Shown here: piece after piece, positions 14,628 through 23,163 of the stretch
Numbering within the stretch: the first letter of the stretch is position 1
How the letters are laid out: each line of letters begins with the position of its first letter
Assembly (NCBI GenBank): GCA_000998025.1
Contig: LCJG01000011.1
Span: 1 to 24,305 of the forward strand
Length of the DNA: 24,305 nt
Source of the DNA: Candidatus Collierbacteria bacterium GW2011_GWB1_44_6
GTDB taxonomy: Bacteria; Patescibacteriota; Microgenomatia; UBA1400; MFAQ01
Direction: 5' to 3'
The notes under the pieces: generated by a model
What the model was told of the DNA's origin: nothing
What the model saw: the letters and a program-made list of their open reading frames with translations, nothing else
Database searches by the model: none
Translations under genes and position numbers: made by a program

Positions 14628-14780
14628 TTATTTTGATTTACAGACTGGGCACAAAAAGTGGTTACGTTTTAAATTTCCACATTTTTTGCAGACAATTAGC
14701 TTGGGTTCGATAAGGTGTATCTGAGACCTTCTTTTGCCTTGTCTGGCGGTTGAAATCTTTCTTTTTGGTGTAGCGGCCAT
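14628..14780 (-). CDS. rpmF: 50S ribosomal protein L32
   Basis: A 50-residue ribosomal protein. Reading the minus strand from ATG 14780 gives MAATPKRKISTARQGKRRSQ, then a zinc ribbon with C31xxC34 and C44xxC47, ending VCKSK. Length, the basic N-terminus and the four cysteines identify L32 of the zinc-binding type. It lies between recG and nusB, with nusB 9 nt downstream. No Shine-Dalgarno sequence precedes the ATG. Confidence 0.95.
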   Translation of the reverse strand: MAATPKRKISTARQGKRRSQIHLIEPKLIVCKKCGNLKRNHFLCPVCKSK

Positions 14781-14814
14781 TTTTGTTTAGGTTATTTTTC
14801 TAATCGACCATAGT

Positions 14815-14823
14815 ATTCTACCA
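14815..14823 (-). promoter_or_regulatory. Possible extended -10 promoter ahead of rpmF
   Basis: Minus strand TGgTAGAAT (14823-14815), overlapping the recG TAG stop codon (14820-14818). Transcription would start near 14808 and leave a leader of about 28 nt to the rpmF ATG. It resembles the rpsP case in using bases of the upstream stop, but the distance to the ATG is longer and the match less exact. Confidence 0.35.
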
Positions 14824-16803
14824 AGTATTGAGCTTGCTGGCAATCTGTAGTGCCCTAGACTTGTCTTTCTCGACAATTTTCTTGGAGTCTGCTTTGGCCA
14901 AAAGAAAGAGTTTTTTTGACCAAAAATATTTTAGCCTGGTCTGTAATCCCCCATGTTGTTTTTCACCATATATCTCCCCTGCACCCCGCAAACGAAGATC
15001 TTTTTGTGCCAATACCAAGCCGTCGTGGTATTTTTGAAGTAGTTGTAGTCGCTCGGTTTCGATCTCATCGTCGCTTGAAGGAACCAGGAAGCAATAGGCT
15101 TGTTCCTCTCCCCTACCCACTCTTCCACGAAGTTGATGGAGAGCTGCCAGGCCAAAGCGTTCTGCAGAGTGGATAATCATGATATTGGCACTTGGTATAT
15201 CGATACCCACCTCGATTAGTGAAGTGGCGATAAGTAGGCTGGAAGGGGTATCCTTGAACCTTTGAAGGGTATCCTGTTGCTCGTCAGAGGCCATTTTTCC
15301 ATGAAGCGTGAAAATTGGAAATTTATTGGGTATAAGCCGGCGGTACACTTGAGCTTGTTTCTCAACGGATGAGATGTTCTGAGTGTGTTCCAAAATGTTT
15401 GGACAGACGACGAAGATTTGGTTACCACTTTCCAATTTCGAGATTAACCATTTTGGACTGTCTTTAAACTTGGAAGGGGTGACAACAAAGGTTTTGACAG
15501 TCAGACGATTGCTTGGTCTTTCCTTGATACTGCTTATTTCGATGTCTCCGAGCAAGCCTAAGGCGACGGTTCGGGGAATCGGGGTGGCTGACAAATTGAA
15601 CAAATGTGGCAGCGGAGTCCGTTTCAGAAGGGCTTCCCGCTGGGTCACTCCAAATTTATGCTGCTCGTCAATTGCAATAAAGGCTAGCGGGGGGGAAATA
15701 TTTGTCGGTATTTGGTTCAGAAGCGCGTGTGTCCCAATGAAGAGATAGGGTTCAGCTTTAAGCGATAAATATGGTAAAGAGGCGGTAACCAGGGTAATTT
15801 TGTTGGGATAGATGGAGAACTTACTAAATGTATTATAGTGTTGACGAGCCAGAATTTCTGTGGGAGCTAGGATAGCACAACTGTAGCCGGCATGAAGACA
15901 CTGGTTGGCAGCAAAGATTAAGGGTGCTGTCTTGCCAGACCCAGTTTCCCCCTGAATAAGACGGTGTGTAAATTCTTTACAATTAAGATCCTTTTTTACT
16001 TGGGTAAGAACTTTGACTTGACCGGCAGTAAGAGTAAAGGGGAGTTTGGCTGAGGTTTGGGTGTCTATTTTAGAAAGTGATTTAAAAGCCGGAGATTTAC
16101 CCCGCTGTTCTTGTTCGAGGCGGTTAGTGATGTTAATTCTTAAATGTTCGTTGTATGAAAGACGCTTGTCTGCTTGCCAACGTTCGTCTTTTTCAGCCGG
16201 AAAGTGAAGTTTAAAAATAGCATCAGGTAGAGGCAGTAGACTGTTTTTGAACAAAAGAGGCCCACTTATCGGATCTGTTAGTTTGGTGAGATGCAGTAGA
16301 TCATGGATTTTTTTTCTCAACCATCTTGAGGTGACGCCTTCGGTTTGGGGATATGTAGGTACCAGCCCCTTGGTGTTAATCGTAAAAGAATCCCCCTCTT
16401 CGATTATGGGTGAAACGATGGTCAAACCCCGACCAAAAAAAGTTGGTTTTCCGGCAATGTTGTAGAGAGTTTTTTCTTGGATGATCTTTTTTATATATGG
16501 GTTGTTAAACCAGGTCAAGGTAATGCTACCGGTCTCGTCCCGCGCTTTGGCTTGTGTAATGAGCTTGTGGGTAGTAGAAAAATGAGTTGTGGGTTTATCT
16601 ATCTCAGCCAAAAATGATCCTGGAGTGTTGCTGACCAAGTCTGAGATTTTGATTTGTTTGGTAAAATCTACATATCTTGAAGGAAAATGTTTAAGTAGAT
16701 CACCAACAGTTGAAATATTCAGATGTCTTAATTTTTCCCCAAAAGATGGACCAATGCCCTTGACTGAAGTAATGGAGTCGCCGGGATAATAATGACTGAT
16801 CAT
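14818..16803 (-). CDS. recG: ATP-dependent DNA helicase RecG
   Basis: Superfamily 2 helicase that regresses stalled replication forks and processes branched DNA. It has 661 residues (family about 680-700). N-terminal wedge/OB domain with the helix-hairpin-like SITSVKGIGPSFGEKLRHLNI and LLKHFPSRYVDF; Walker A GETGSGKT at 285-292 (many RecG have GDVGSGKT); motif II DEQH at 379-382 followed by KFGV; SATPIPRT (motif III); and the C-terminal helicase core with LLIATSLIEVGIDIPSA and HQLRGRVGRG. The TRG region (LRGAGEIYGEKQHG) is present. It starts by an ATGA overlap with a 31-residue membrane ORF. Confidence 0.97.
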   Translation of the reverse strand: MISHYYPGDSITSVKGIGPSFGEKLRHLNISTVGDLLKHFPSRYVDFTKQIKISDLVSNTPGSFLAEIDKPTTHFSTTHKLITQAKARDETGSITLTWFNNPYIKKIIQEKTLYNIAGKPTFFGRGLTIVSPIIEEGDSFTINTKGLVPTYPQTEGVTSRWLRKKIHDLLHLTKLTDPISGPLLFKNSLLPLPDAIFKLHFPAEKDERWQADKRLSYNEHLRINITNRLEQEQRGKSPAFKSLSKIDTQTSAKLPFTLTAGQVKVLTQVKKDLNCKEFTHRLIQGETGSGKTAPLIFAANQCLHAGYSCAILAPTEILARQHYNTFSKFSIYPNKITLVTASLPYLSLKAEPYLFIGTHALLNQIPTNISPPLAFIAIDEQHKFGVTQREALLKRTPLPHLFNLSATPIPRTVALGLLGDIEISSIKERPSNRLTVKTFVVTPSKFKDSPKWLISKLESGNQIFVVCPNILEHTQNISSVEKQAQVYRRLIPNKFPIFTLHGKMASDEQQDTLQRFKDTPSSLLIATSLIEVGIDIPSANIMIIHSAERFGLAALHQLRGRVGRGEEQAYCFLVPSSDDEIETERLQLLQKYHDGLVLAQKDLRLRGAGEIYGEKQHGGLQTRLKYFWSKKLFLLAKADSKKIVEKDKSRALQIASKLNTW

Positions 16804-16895
16804 CTAATAAAAAGTGAAGCAAAAGTGGTGAAAACGAGAGCCAGTGATCCGATAAAGATAATTGCCGTAAAGAGCTTTCTTTTCCTTTTGGTCAT
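16800..16895 (-). CDS. Small membrane protein of 31 residues, coupled to recG
   Basis: Minus-strand ORF: MTKRKRKLFTAIIFIG, then SLALVFTTFASLFIR and TGA. It has a strongly basic N-terminus (KRKRK) followed by about 20 hydrophobic residues, a single membrane-spanning helix with the N-terminus inside. The stop TGA overlaps the recG ATG in the arrangement ATGA (16803-16800), which suggests translational coupling and argues that the ORF is translated. The ATG at 16895 lies 15 nt after a TATAAT on the same strand. It is too short for most gene callers. I do not recognise a family and infer no function. Confidence 0.6.
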   Translation of the reverse strand: MTKRKRKLFTAIIFIGSLALVFTTFASLFIR

Positions 16896-16910
16896 AAGTT
16901 TTGTGTGTAG

Positions 16911-16918
16911 ATTATAAT
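16911..16918. promoter_or_regulatory. Palindromic -10 shared by the divergent recG unit and the PBP gene
   Basis: ATTATAAT is its own reverse complement, so a perfect TATAAT is present on both strands (plus 16913-16918, minus 16916-16911). The minus copy is 15 nt before the micro-ORF that leads recG; the plus copy predicts a start near 16925, 7 nt before the ATG at 16932 of the PBP gene. The -35 regions are weak in both directions (TTGGTC at 16888-16893 on plus has a 19-nt spacer). Confidence 0.5.
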
Positions 16919-19499
16919 GGTAGAGAATAATATGTATAGAAGACAGAGAATTAGATTACCAAAGAGTATTTTACCAAAAATCAATATTGGAAAAGTAACC
17001 TTTTTTGGACTCATTGGACTAACTTTGTTGGTGATTCTTACTTTTGGATGGTTTTCACGAGGCTTGCCAGATCCAACGAAAGTGCAAAGAAAATCAGGTT
17101 TTTCAACCGAGATATTAGATAGAACAGGTAAGATAATACTTTATGACGTCTATACAGACCAGGATAGGAAATTTACGCCGCTGAATGAAGTACCAGATTA
17201 TCTGAAGAAAGCCACTATAGCGATAGAGGATAAGGAGTTTTACAACCACCAAGGATTTGATCCCATGTCTTATTTCCGGATACTGAAAAACGTTGTTTTC
17301 AGGCAAAGGCTTATTGGAGGATCAACTTTGACACAACAATTGGTTAAAATGTTACTACTAACTGATGAAAGGTCCCTGGAAAGGAAGATCCGTGAGTTGA
17401 TGCTTGCTTTGAGAATAGAAAGAACTTTTTCCAAAGATGAGATTCTTCAAATGTATTTGAATGAGGCACCCTATGGTGGCACGGCGGTGGGGGTGGCGGC
17501 TGCTTCTCAGATATATTTTGGCAAAGAACCAAAAGACTTGAGTTTGACGGAATGTGTTTTGTTGGCTGGTCTACCACAGTCTCCATCACGGTATTCACCA
17601 TATGGTGGTAAAGACAAAGCATATCTACCAAGAGCAAAAGATGTATCCAGGCGAATGAGAGAAGATGGAGTTATTTCTAAGGAGATGGAAGTCCAGGTAA
17701 ATACAGAACTAGATAATATCCAGTTTCGTGGAATTGGAAGCAACAAAATAAAGGCCCCTCATTTTGTGATGTATGTAAAACAGCTATTGGAAGAGAAATA
17801 TGGTCCAACCACACTTGAGACCGGTGGATTGAAGGTAACAACGAGTCTAGACTATGAATTACAGCAAAAAGCTGAGGCCTCAGTTAAAGAAGAGATAAAT
17901 AAGGTATCAACGAGTCTGAATATAAAAAATGGCTCTTCTGTTGCTTTGGATACTAACTCTGGTGAAATATTGACAATGGTGGGGTCAAAAGACTTTTTTG
18001 ACAAAACTATCGATGGTGAAGTGAATGTAACCACGAGGTTGCGGCAGCCTGGTTCATCGATTAAGCCGTTGGTTTACGCAACCGCGTTTGCAAGAAATTT
18101 TAATCCAGCCACTGTACTGGCTGATGTGGTGACCGAGTTCCCCGGAAAAGACGAGAAAACACCATATATTCCCAAAAATTACGACGGTAAAGAACATGGT
18201 TTGCTGAATATGAGGGAAGCGCTTGCCAGTTCTATTAACATTCCAGCAGTTAAGCTTTTGGCGCTTGTTGGTGTAGAAAATGTACTCCGTCAAGGATACC
18301 GAATGGGACTTGCGTCTTTGGAGCCAACCAAGGAAACGATGTCACGAGTAGGTCTATCAATGGCTCTGGGTGGAGCAGAAGTAAGGCTGTTGGACTTGAC
18401 AGCTGGGTATAGTGCCTTTGCCAATGGTGGATATAAAATTGAACCGGTGGCAATCTTAAAAATTGAAGACAATCAGGGTAGGATAATATTTGAGAATAAA
18501 GCTGTTAAACCGGAAAAAATTATTGATGATAAAGTTGCATTTTTGATTAATTCAATTCTCTCAGACAACCAAGCAAGACAACTTACTTTTGGACCAAATT
18601 CATATTTAAATATGGGCGCTAGGGCTGTGGCTGTGAAAACCGGCACCACAAACGATTTACGTGATAATTGGACTATTGGCTGGAGCAAGGACGTAATCGT
18701 GGGTGTTTGGGTGGGTAATAATGATAATGAAAAGATGAAAAACGTTGCCTCGGGAGTTTCGGGAGCAGCCCCTATTTGGAGACGACAGATTTTAGATTTG
18801 TTAGCTACTAAGCCGGACAAGCCCTTTATACCACCGGATGGAGTATCCCAAATAGAAGTGGATAAGGCATCCGGTTATCCAGCTCATGACGGATTTGGAA
18901 GTTATCGGGAATGGTTTATTAACGGTAATCTTCCTTCCGGCACAGACCCAATTCACACAAAAGTTAAACTGTGCAAAAATGACCCAAGTAGATTAGCAGA
19001 TCCGGTATCTGTATCACAAGGTAATTATGATGAAAAAGAATTTGTTATCATCAAAGAAAAAGATCCTTTGACAAATAAATCATTATGGCAAAAAGGGATA
19101 GATGAATGGATTCAAAAACAAGAAAATTCAATTTATAAACCTCCCACCGAAGTCTGCAATCCCAGTGCAAATATGGACATACAAATTGTTACTCCGTCAG
19201 ACCATTCAAGAGTTGATGGAGACCAAGTTACAATTAGGTTTTCCGTGGTTTCTTCCAAGCCTATTGTTGAGGCTCGACTGTATCTTGACGGTGTCTTGGA
19301 GCAGGTTTTTACTGAAGGTACTTATATAAAGACGATAAAGATCACCACAGGGCAACATTCGATCAGAGCGACGGCTAAAAATAACGAAGGTGCAGAGGAA
19401 TCAAAGACGAGCGATTTTGGAGTGAATCAAGATTACATTTCACCTTCTCCTACTCCACAAGTAAATGGGGTGGCTACAGAGTCCGGAGATGCAAATTAG
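16917..19499 (+). CDS. Class A penicillin-binding protein (transglycosylase/transpeptidase)
   Basis: Bifunctional peptidoglycan synthase (PBP1A family), 860 residues from 16917. Basic cytoplasmic tail, membrane helix at about 29-46, then GT51 transglycosylase with catalytic E104 in EDKEFYNHQGFD and GGSTLTQQLVK. The transpeptidase has S380-S-I-K383 (nucleophile Ser), S439-I-N441 and K574-T-G576. After about residue 745 comes an Ig-like C-terminal domain (IVTPSDHSRVDGDQVTIRFSV) as in PbpC_C/BiPBP_C, and a Pro/Thr/Ser tail. Start uncertain: ATG 16917 overlaps the putative -10, so ATG 16932 (5 residues shorter) is preferable if that promoter is real. The stop overlaps that of pheT by 4 nt. pbp1a/mrcA-type naming is not forced. 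Confidence 0.95.
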   Translation: MVENNMYRRQRIRLPKSILPKINIGKVTFFGLIGLTLLVILTFGWFSRGLPDPTKVQRKSGFSTEILDRTGKIILYDVYTDQDRKFTPLNEVPDYLKKATIAIEDKEFYNHQGFDPMSYFRILKNVVFRQRLIGGSTLTQQLVKMLLLTDERSLERKIRELMLALRIERTFSKDEILQMYLNEAPYGGTAVGVAAASQIYFGKEPKDLSLTECVLLAGLPQSPSRYSPYGGKDKAYLPRAKDVSRRMREDGVISKEMEVQVNTELDNIQFRGIGSNKIKAPHFVMYVKQLLEEKYGPTTLETGGLKVTTSLDYELQQKAEASVKEEINKVSTSLNIKNGSSVALDTNSGEILTMVGSKDFFDKTIDGEVNVTTRLRQPGSSIKPLVYATAFARNFNPATVLADVVTEFPGKDEKTPYIPKNYDGKEHGLLNMREALASSINIPAVKLLALVGVENVLRQGYRMGLASLEPTKETMSRVGLSMALGGAEVRLLDLTAGYSAFANGGYKIEPVAILKIEDNQGRIIFENKAVKPEKIIDDKVAFLINSILSDNQARQLTFGPNSYLNMGARAVAVKTGTTNDLRDNWTIGWSKDVIVGVWVGNNDNEKMKNVASGVSGAAPIWRRQILDLLATKPDKPFIPPDGVSQIEVDKASGYPAHDGFGSYREWFINGNLPSGTDPIHTKVKLCKNDPSRLADPVSVSQGNYDEKEFVIIKEKDPLTNKSLWQKGIDEWIQKQENSIYKPPTEVCNPSANMDIQIVTPSDHSRVDGDQVTIRFSVVSSKPIVEARLYLDGVLEQVFTEGTYIKTIKITTGQHSIRATAKNNEGAEESKTSDFGVNQDYISPSPTPQVNGVATESGDAN

Positions 19500-21481
19500 A
19501 CCGTGAATTGTTTTTGAATGATCTCTTTTAAATTGTTCACTTCGTTTTGTTCTAAATTTTTTTCAAAGCTTCCGAACGAAACCTTAAAGGTGTGTTTTGT
19601 GCCGTAACTATTTAAATATTCGACATCTTTGATAAGTGTGGTGGTATTCTTGATTTTTTCGATGATGTCCCCTATTAATTTCTTTGAATTGATGGTGAGG
19701 TCTTCAATTACGAGAGGGTATTCAGAAATCGGGGTGAAAGTGGACTGCGGAAGAATCTTTGTTGTGAGTTTGGGCAAATCCAATTCGATCACGGTGAGGG
19801 TGGGTTGGAATCCGTATTTTCTGAGTACGGTTGGTTTTATGTATCCAACATGCCCGACCAAGGTGTTTTGGCTGTGTATCTCGGCGGTACATTTTTCATC
19901 ATAGAAAGCTGGAGAATTTTTGCCGGGCAGGAAAGCCGTGTCGACTAAGTGAAGATGCTCAAATAGAGATTCAAGACGGCCTTTTGTGTTTCTGTAATCT
20001 TCGGTTGAGATTATAGCCAAATTAGAAATTTCTGAAGGTAAAGTTTGACCGGATACTCTACGATATACATTCGAAATTTCAAAGGTGAGGAACTTATCAG
20101 AGGTTCTTCCGATATTGTGTTTGAGATTTTCTAAACCGGAAGGGACCAGTGAAGATCTTAAATATTCAAAGTCCCTTGACAGAGCATTTTTGAGTTTAAG
20201 GTGGGTATCGGGGTTTAAGTCGTTTTTTTCAATCATGTCCAAAGAAATCAATGAACTGTTGTATGTTTCGTGAAATCCTACAGCAGAAAGATAGTTTTTT
20301 ATTTTATTTTCAGTGGACAGTAATAGGTTGGTTGATTCTGAAGGAAGATTGACGCAGGGTAGAATTGATGGTAATCGGAAATAACCATAAATTCTGGCGA
20401 CTTCCTCAGCAATATCTTCCTTGATGTTTATATCGTGATATCTCCAACTAGGTACGGAGCATATGAGATGATCTTTTTCAATTGTTCCGCCAAATCCAAG
20501 ACTTGCTAGTGAAGTGATTGCATTGTTTTTGTCTATGTCTATACCTACAAACCTGTTTAACCAATTAAAGTCAAGACTGATGAGTTTTGGTGCTCGTTGG
20601 TTGGGGTAGTAATCGTAAATATCAGAAGAAATATCCCCATCGGCTCTTTCTTTTAGCAATTGAACGGCTTTGGAAATTACCGGTAGGCAGAGTTCTGGAT
20701 CCGGTTGTTTTTCGTAGAGTTGCGCTGCCACGGTTCTTTTTTGAAGAGACAGGGATGTTTTACGAATCTTTTGAGGATCGTATATGGGAACAATAAGGAG
20801 AATATTTTTGGTGTGATCGTCTATTTCAGCAACCTGTCCACCCATGATACCGCAAAGATCTACCAATCTACCAGAACCATCTTCAATGACAATATCTCCA
20901 CCCGGAAGTTTATTTTTTTCTTCGTCTAGTGTCGTAATGGTTTCACCTTTATTACTTTCTCGGATTATAAGTTTCTGGGCCGCTAATTTGTCTAAATCAA
21001 AGACATGACATGGAAGCCCGTAGAAAAGAGTAATTTCGTTGGTGACGTCGATACAATTATTCAATGACCTTTGTCCGGTATGTTCCAGGAGAGTTTGGGT
21101 GTCCTTTGGAGAAGGCTTGACGTTGATATTTTCCATGGAGATGGCCACAAAACGGACAACCAAGTTTTCTTCGATGGAAAAATGAAACTTTATAGGAAAA
21201 CCATCTGGAAATTTGGGGACATCTTTGTAGGGATCATTTATTAGTTTGGCCGGAAGGTTAAATTGTGTCAGAATGGCGGCTGTTTCTCTGGCTACCCCCA
21301 GGCTACAGGCGGTATCTACTCTATTGGTGATGGCTTCTATCTCGAAGATATAATCGTTTGGAACTTTTTTGATTCTGTCAAAGGTTGGCCCGCAGAGACT
21401 GACGTGTTTACTTATAACTTCAGCATCTGCTGTGGTATCCAAAAATTTTCTAAGGGCAGAATCGGTAATTATTATATCCAT
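19496..21481 (-). CDS. pheT: Phenylalanine-tRNA ligase beta subunit, without N-terminal OB domain
   Basis: Beta chain of the (alpha-beta)2 synthetase. It has 661 residues; typical bacterial PheT has about 790-800. The start MDIIITDSALRKFLDTTADA passes at about residue 30-45 straight into FEIEAITNRVDTACSLGVARE, the segment that normally follows the EMAP-II-like tRNA-binding domain (E. coli about 39-150). That OB domain is thus missing. The B3/B4 editing region (GLPCHVFDLDKL), B5 (VPSWRYHDINIKEDIAEEVARIYGY), the catalytic-like core and the C-terminal FDX-ACB domain (SEYPLVIEDLTI) are present. Starts 2 nt after pheS. The stop overlaps the convergent PBP gene. Confidence 0.94.
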   Translation of the reverse strand: MDIIITDSALRKFLDTTADAEVISKHVSLCGPTFDRIKKVPNDYIFEIEAITNRVDTACSLGVARETAAILTQFNLPAKLINDPYKDVPKFPDGFPIKFHFSIEENLVVRFVAISMENINVKPSPKDTQTLLEHTGQRSLNNCIDVTNEITLFYGLPCHVFDLDKLAAQKLIIRESNKGETITTLDEEKNKLPGGDIVIEDGSGRLVDLCGIMGGQVAEIDDHTKNILLIVPIYDPQKIRKTSLSLQKRTVAAQLYEKQPDPELCLPVISKAVQLLKERADGDISSDIYDYYPNQRAPKLISLDFNWLNRFVGIDIDKNNAITSLASLGFGGTIEKDHLICSVPSWRYHDINIKEDIAEEVARIYGYFRLPSILPCVNLPSESTNLLLSTENKIKNYLSAVGFHETYNSSLISLDMIEKNDLNPDTHLKLKNALSRDFEYLRSSLVPSGLENLKHNIGRTSDKFLTFEISNVYRRVSGQTLPSEISNLAIISTEDYRNTKGRLESLFEHLHLVDTAFLPGKNSPAFYDEKCTAEIHSQNTLVGHVGYIKPTVLRKYGFQPTLTVIELDLPKLTTKILPQSTFTPISEYPLVIEDLTINSKKLIGDIIEKIKNTTTLIKDVEYLNSYGTKHTFKVSFGSFEKNLEQNEVNNLKEIIQKQFTV

Positions 21482-21483
21482 AA

Positions 21484-22503
21484 TTAGAATTGATTTAAAA
21501 ATCTAATATCGTCACTGTATATTAAGCGGATATCAGGTATACCCGTCTTCATCATTAACACACGTTCTACTCCCCAGCCAAAGGCAAAACCGGAGCACTC
21601 TTCGGGATTAAAACCACCGTTTTTGATCACGTTCGGGTGCACCATACCCGCGCCACCGAGTTCCAGCCAACCTGATTTGCATACTTTACATGGCGTTTTC
21701 TCAACCATGCCGGAGCCCGAACAGACACCACATGTGATATCGATTTCAAAACTTGGCTCGGTAAACTGGAAATGGTGAGGCCTAAGCCGCGTGTGACGGT
21801 CTTGGCCAAAATATGATTTGGCAAAGTATTCGGTGACCCCTAAGAGGTGGGTAATATTGATGTCTTTATCGATAACCAAACCCTCAAATTGATGGAACAT
21901 GGGAGTGTGGGTTGTGTCAATTTGCCGACGATATGTTTTGCCAATATTTATCATTTTTATCGGCGGAGTTTTTTTGAGCTCCATTTCGTGAAGCTGGCCA
22001 TTGCTGGTATGGGCCGTGAGAACGATGTTATCATCGAGATAGAATGTTTCTTGGTCGTCCCGTGCCGGATGGCCTTTAGGTATGTTTAGACCTTCAGCGT
22101 AATACCAGTCAGTATCAACTTCGGGATAACGGCGCCGGACAAAACCTAGACTGACAAAAATATTTTCGATTTCTTCAATTGCTTGTGAAATCAGGTGTAG
22201 GCTACCCCGGGGCATTGGTGTACCGGGTATGGAGACATCAAAGGACATTTTGTTATCGGAAGTCAATATCGTAGTAAGTTGTTCCGATAATTTTGTCTGT
22301 ATCAAGTCTTTGAGGTCGTTGATTTTTTTGCCAAGCTTAGGGTCGGTCTTGATGGGTAGAGTTTTAAAGAGAATGTTTATTTTCCCTTGTTTGCCTAAAT
22401 ATTTAGTCTTTAACATGTCGATACCCTCGAGCGAACTTGATTTTTTCAAGTCGGACGCCAGCTCTTTTTTGATGTTTTCTATTTCTATTAGGTTTGTCCC
22501 CAT
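21484..22503 (-). CDS. pheS: Phenylalanine-tRNA ligase alpha subunit
   Basis: Catalytic class II subunit that charges tRNA-Phe. I use ATG 22503 (MGTNLIEIENIKK), 339 residues; a TTG 18 nt upstream is an alternative but falls within the probable promoter. N-terminal helical arm to about residue 90, then motif 1 (SLGF..RRYPEVDTDWYYAEGLN), motif 2 region (GKTYRRQIDTTHTPMFHQFEGLV) and motif 3 (GFAFGWGVERVLMM). A Cys4 loop C258xxC261 / C272xxC275 precedes WLELGGAGMVHPNV, as in Bacillus-type PheS. It follows a terminator after rplT and leads pheT. Confidence 0.96.
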   Translation of the reverse strand: MGTNLIEIENIKKELASDLKKSSSLEGIDMLKTKYLGKQGKINILFKTLPIKTDPKLGKKINDLKDLIQTKLSEQLTTILTSDNKMSFDVSIPGTPMPRGSLHLISQAIEEIENIFVSLGFVRRRYPEVDTDWYYAEGLNIPKGHPARDDQETFYLDDNIVLTAHTSNGQLHEMELKKTPPIKMINIGKTYRRQIDTTHTPMFHQFEGLVIDKDINITHLLGVTEYFAKSYFGQDRHTRLRPHHFQFTEPSFEIDITCGVCSGSGMVEKTPCKVCKSGWLELGGAGMVHPNVIKNGGFNPEECSGFAFGWGVERVLMMKTGIPDIRLIYSDDIRFLNQF

Positions 22504-22511
22504 CGTCTTTA

Positions 22512-22520
22512 ATGATAACA
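22512..22520 (-). promoter_or_regulatory. Putative extended -10 promoter of pheS
   Basis: Minus strand TGtTATCAT (22520-22512), 8 nt before the pheS ATG at 22503. It sits directly behind the stem of the rplT terminator, whose T-run supplies the TG. Predicted leader of 0-2 nt. Hexamer has one mismatch to TATAAT. Confidence 0.4.
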
Positions 22521-22544
22521 AAAACTCCCCTTAACGGGGAGTTT
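22518..22544 (-). terminator. Rho-independent terminator between rplT and pheS
   Basis: Perfect 9-bp stem AAACTCCCC / GGGGAGTTT (22544-22536 and 22530-22522 on the minus strand), 5-nt loop GTTAA, then TTGTT completing a run of five T. It lies 26 nt after the rplT stop and ends the infC-rpmI-rplT unit. A pheST attenuator is not supported because no leader peptide or alternative stem is visible. Confidence 0.88.
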
Positions 22545-22569
22545 AAATTTATTCAATCTAATCTTCCCG

Positions 22570-22926
22570 TTATTTCTTGGTGGTAAATGTAACGACATCC
22601 TTGAAGACGTCTGGTAGGTCGGTAGCTAAAGCAGCCAGAACTTTTCGGTTGAGGGTTATTTTCTTGTCTGAAAGGGCTTTTATAAATCGAGAATATTTGG
22701 GGCCGTCGAGGATGGATGAGAGGGCCGCATTAATTCTGGAAATCCAGGTGACCCGCATCTGCTGCTTTCTTTCCTTACGGCCATTGTATGCGTATTGACC
22801 GGCATGAAGGACGGCTTCTTGAGCGACCTTGTACAAACGATTTCTGGTCATCCGGAAACCTTTGGCGAGCTTGAAGACTTTTTTGTGTCCTTTTCGGCGG
22901 ACTATTCCTGTTTTAACTCTAGGCAT
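22570..22926 (-). CDS. rplT: 50S ribosomal protein L20
   Basis: Early 23S rRNA-binding assembly protein, 118 residues, standard length. Diagnostic sequence: MPRVKTGIVRRKGHKKVFKLAKGFR, VLHAGQYAYNGRKERKQQMR, WISRINAA and the C-terminal LNRKVLAALAT. It follows rpmI after 35 nt, in the conserved order infC-rpmI-rplT. In other bacteria L20 represses this operon by binding its leader; nothing in this sequence proves such a site. Confidence 0.97.
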   Translation of the reverse strand: MPRVKTGIVRRKGHKKVFKLAKGFRMTRNRLYKVAQEAVLHAGQYAYNGRKERKQQMRVTWISRINAALSSILDGPKYSRFIKALSDKKITLNRKVLAALATDLPDVFKDVVTFTTKK

Positions 22927-22961
22927 ATTAAATTTTTGACTTTATATTTTGAGTAGTGTTT

Positions 22962-23162
22962 TTAGAGGTGAAGCATGGCCTTGATCTTGGTGGCGATCTT
23001 GCCGGTTACTTCTTGGTAGTGACGATATCTGCGGATCAACTTTTTGCTCTTTTTGCGCCGTAGGTGACGCATGTAAGGACTCCTGCGGAGAACCTTACCC
23101 GTACCGGTAATTTTGAACCGCTTCATGACAATTTTTCTGGTCTTTTGCTTAAGTTTGTTCAT
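22962..23162 (-). CDS. rpmI: 50S ribosomal protein L35
   Basis: A 66-residue basic ribosomal protein. Start at ATG 23162 (MNKLKQKTRK), one base after the infC stop; a longer frame from a TTG overlaps the infC end and is unlikely. The family motif KRFKITGTGKVLRR is followed by HLRRKKSKKLIRRYR, matching L35 (KRFKVTGSGK..R.......H....KS.KR.R). Confidence 0.95.
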   Translation of the reverse strand: MNKLKQKTRKIVMKRFKITGTGKVLRRSPYMRHLRRKKSKKLIRRYRHYQEVTGKIATKIKAMLHL

Positions 23163-23163
23163 G

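Noticed and set aside
15910..15960. RecG Walker A GETGSGKT instead of GDVGSGKT as functional loss
   Set aside because: The essential Gly, Lys and Thr are all kept and every other helicase motif is intact.
21679..21732. Two CxxC pairs in PheS as a novel zinc insertion
   Set aside because: Bacillus-type PheS has a comparable Cys4 loop just before the GAGMVHPN segment, so it is an ordinary family variant.
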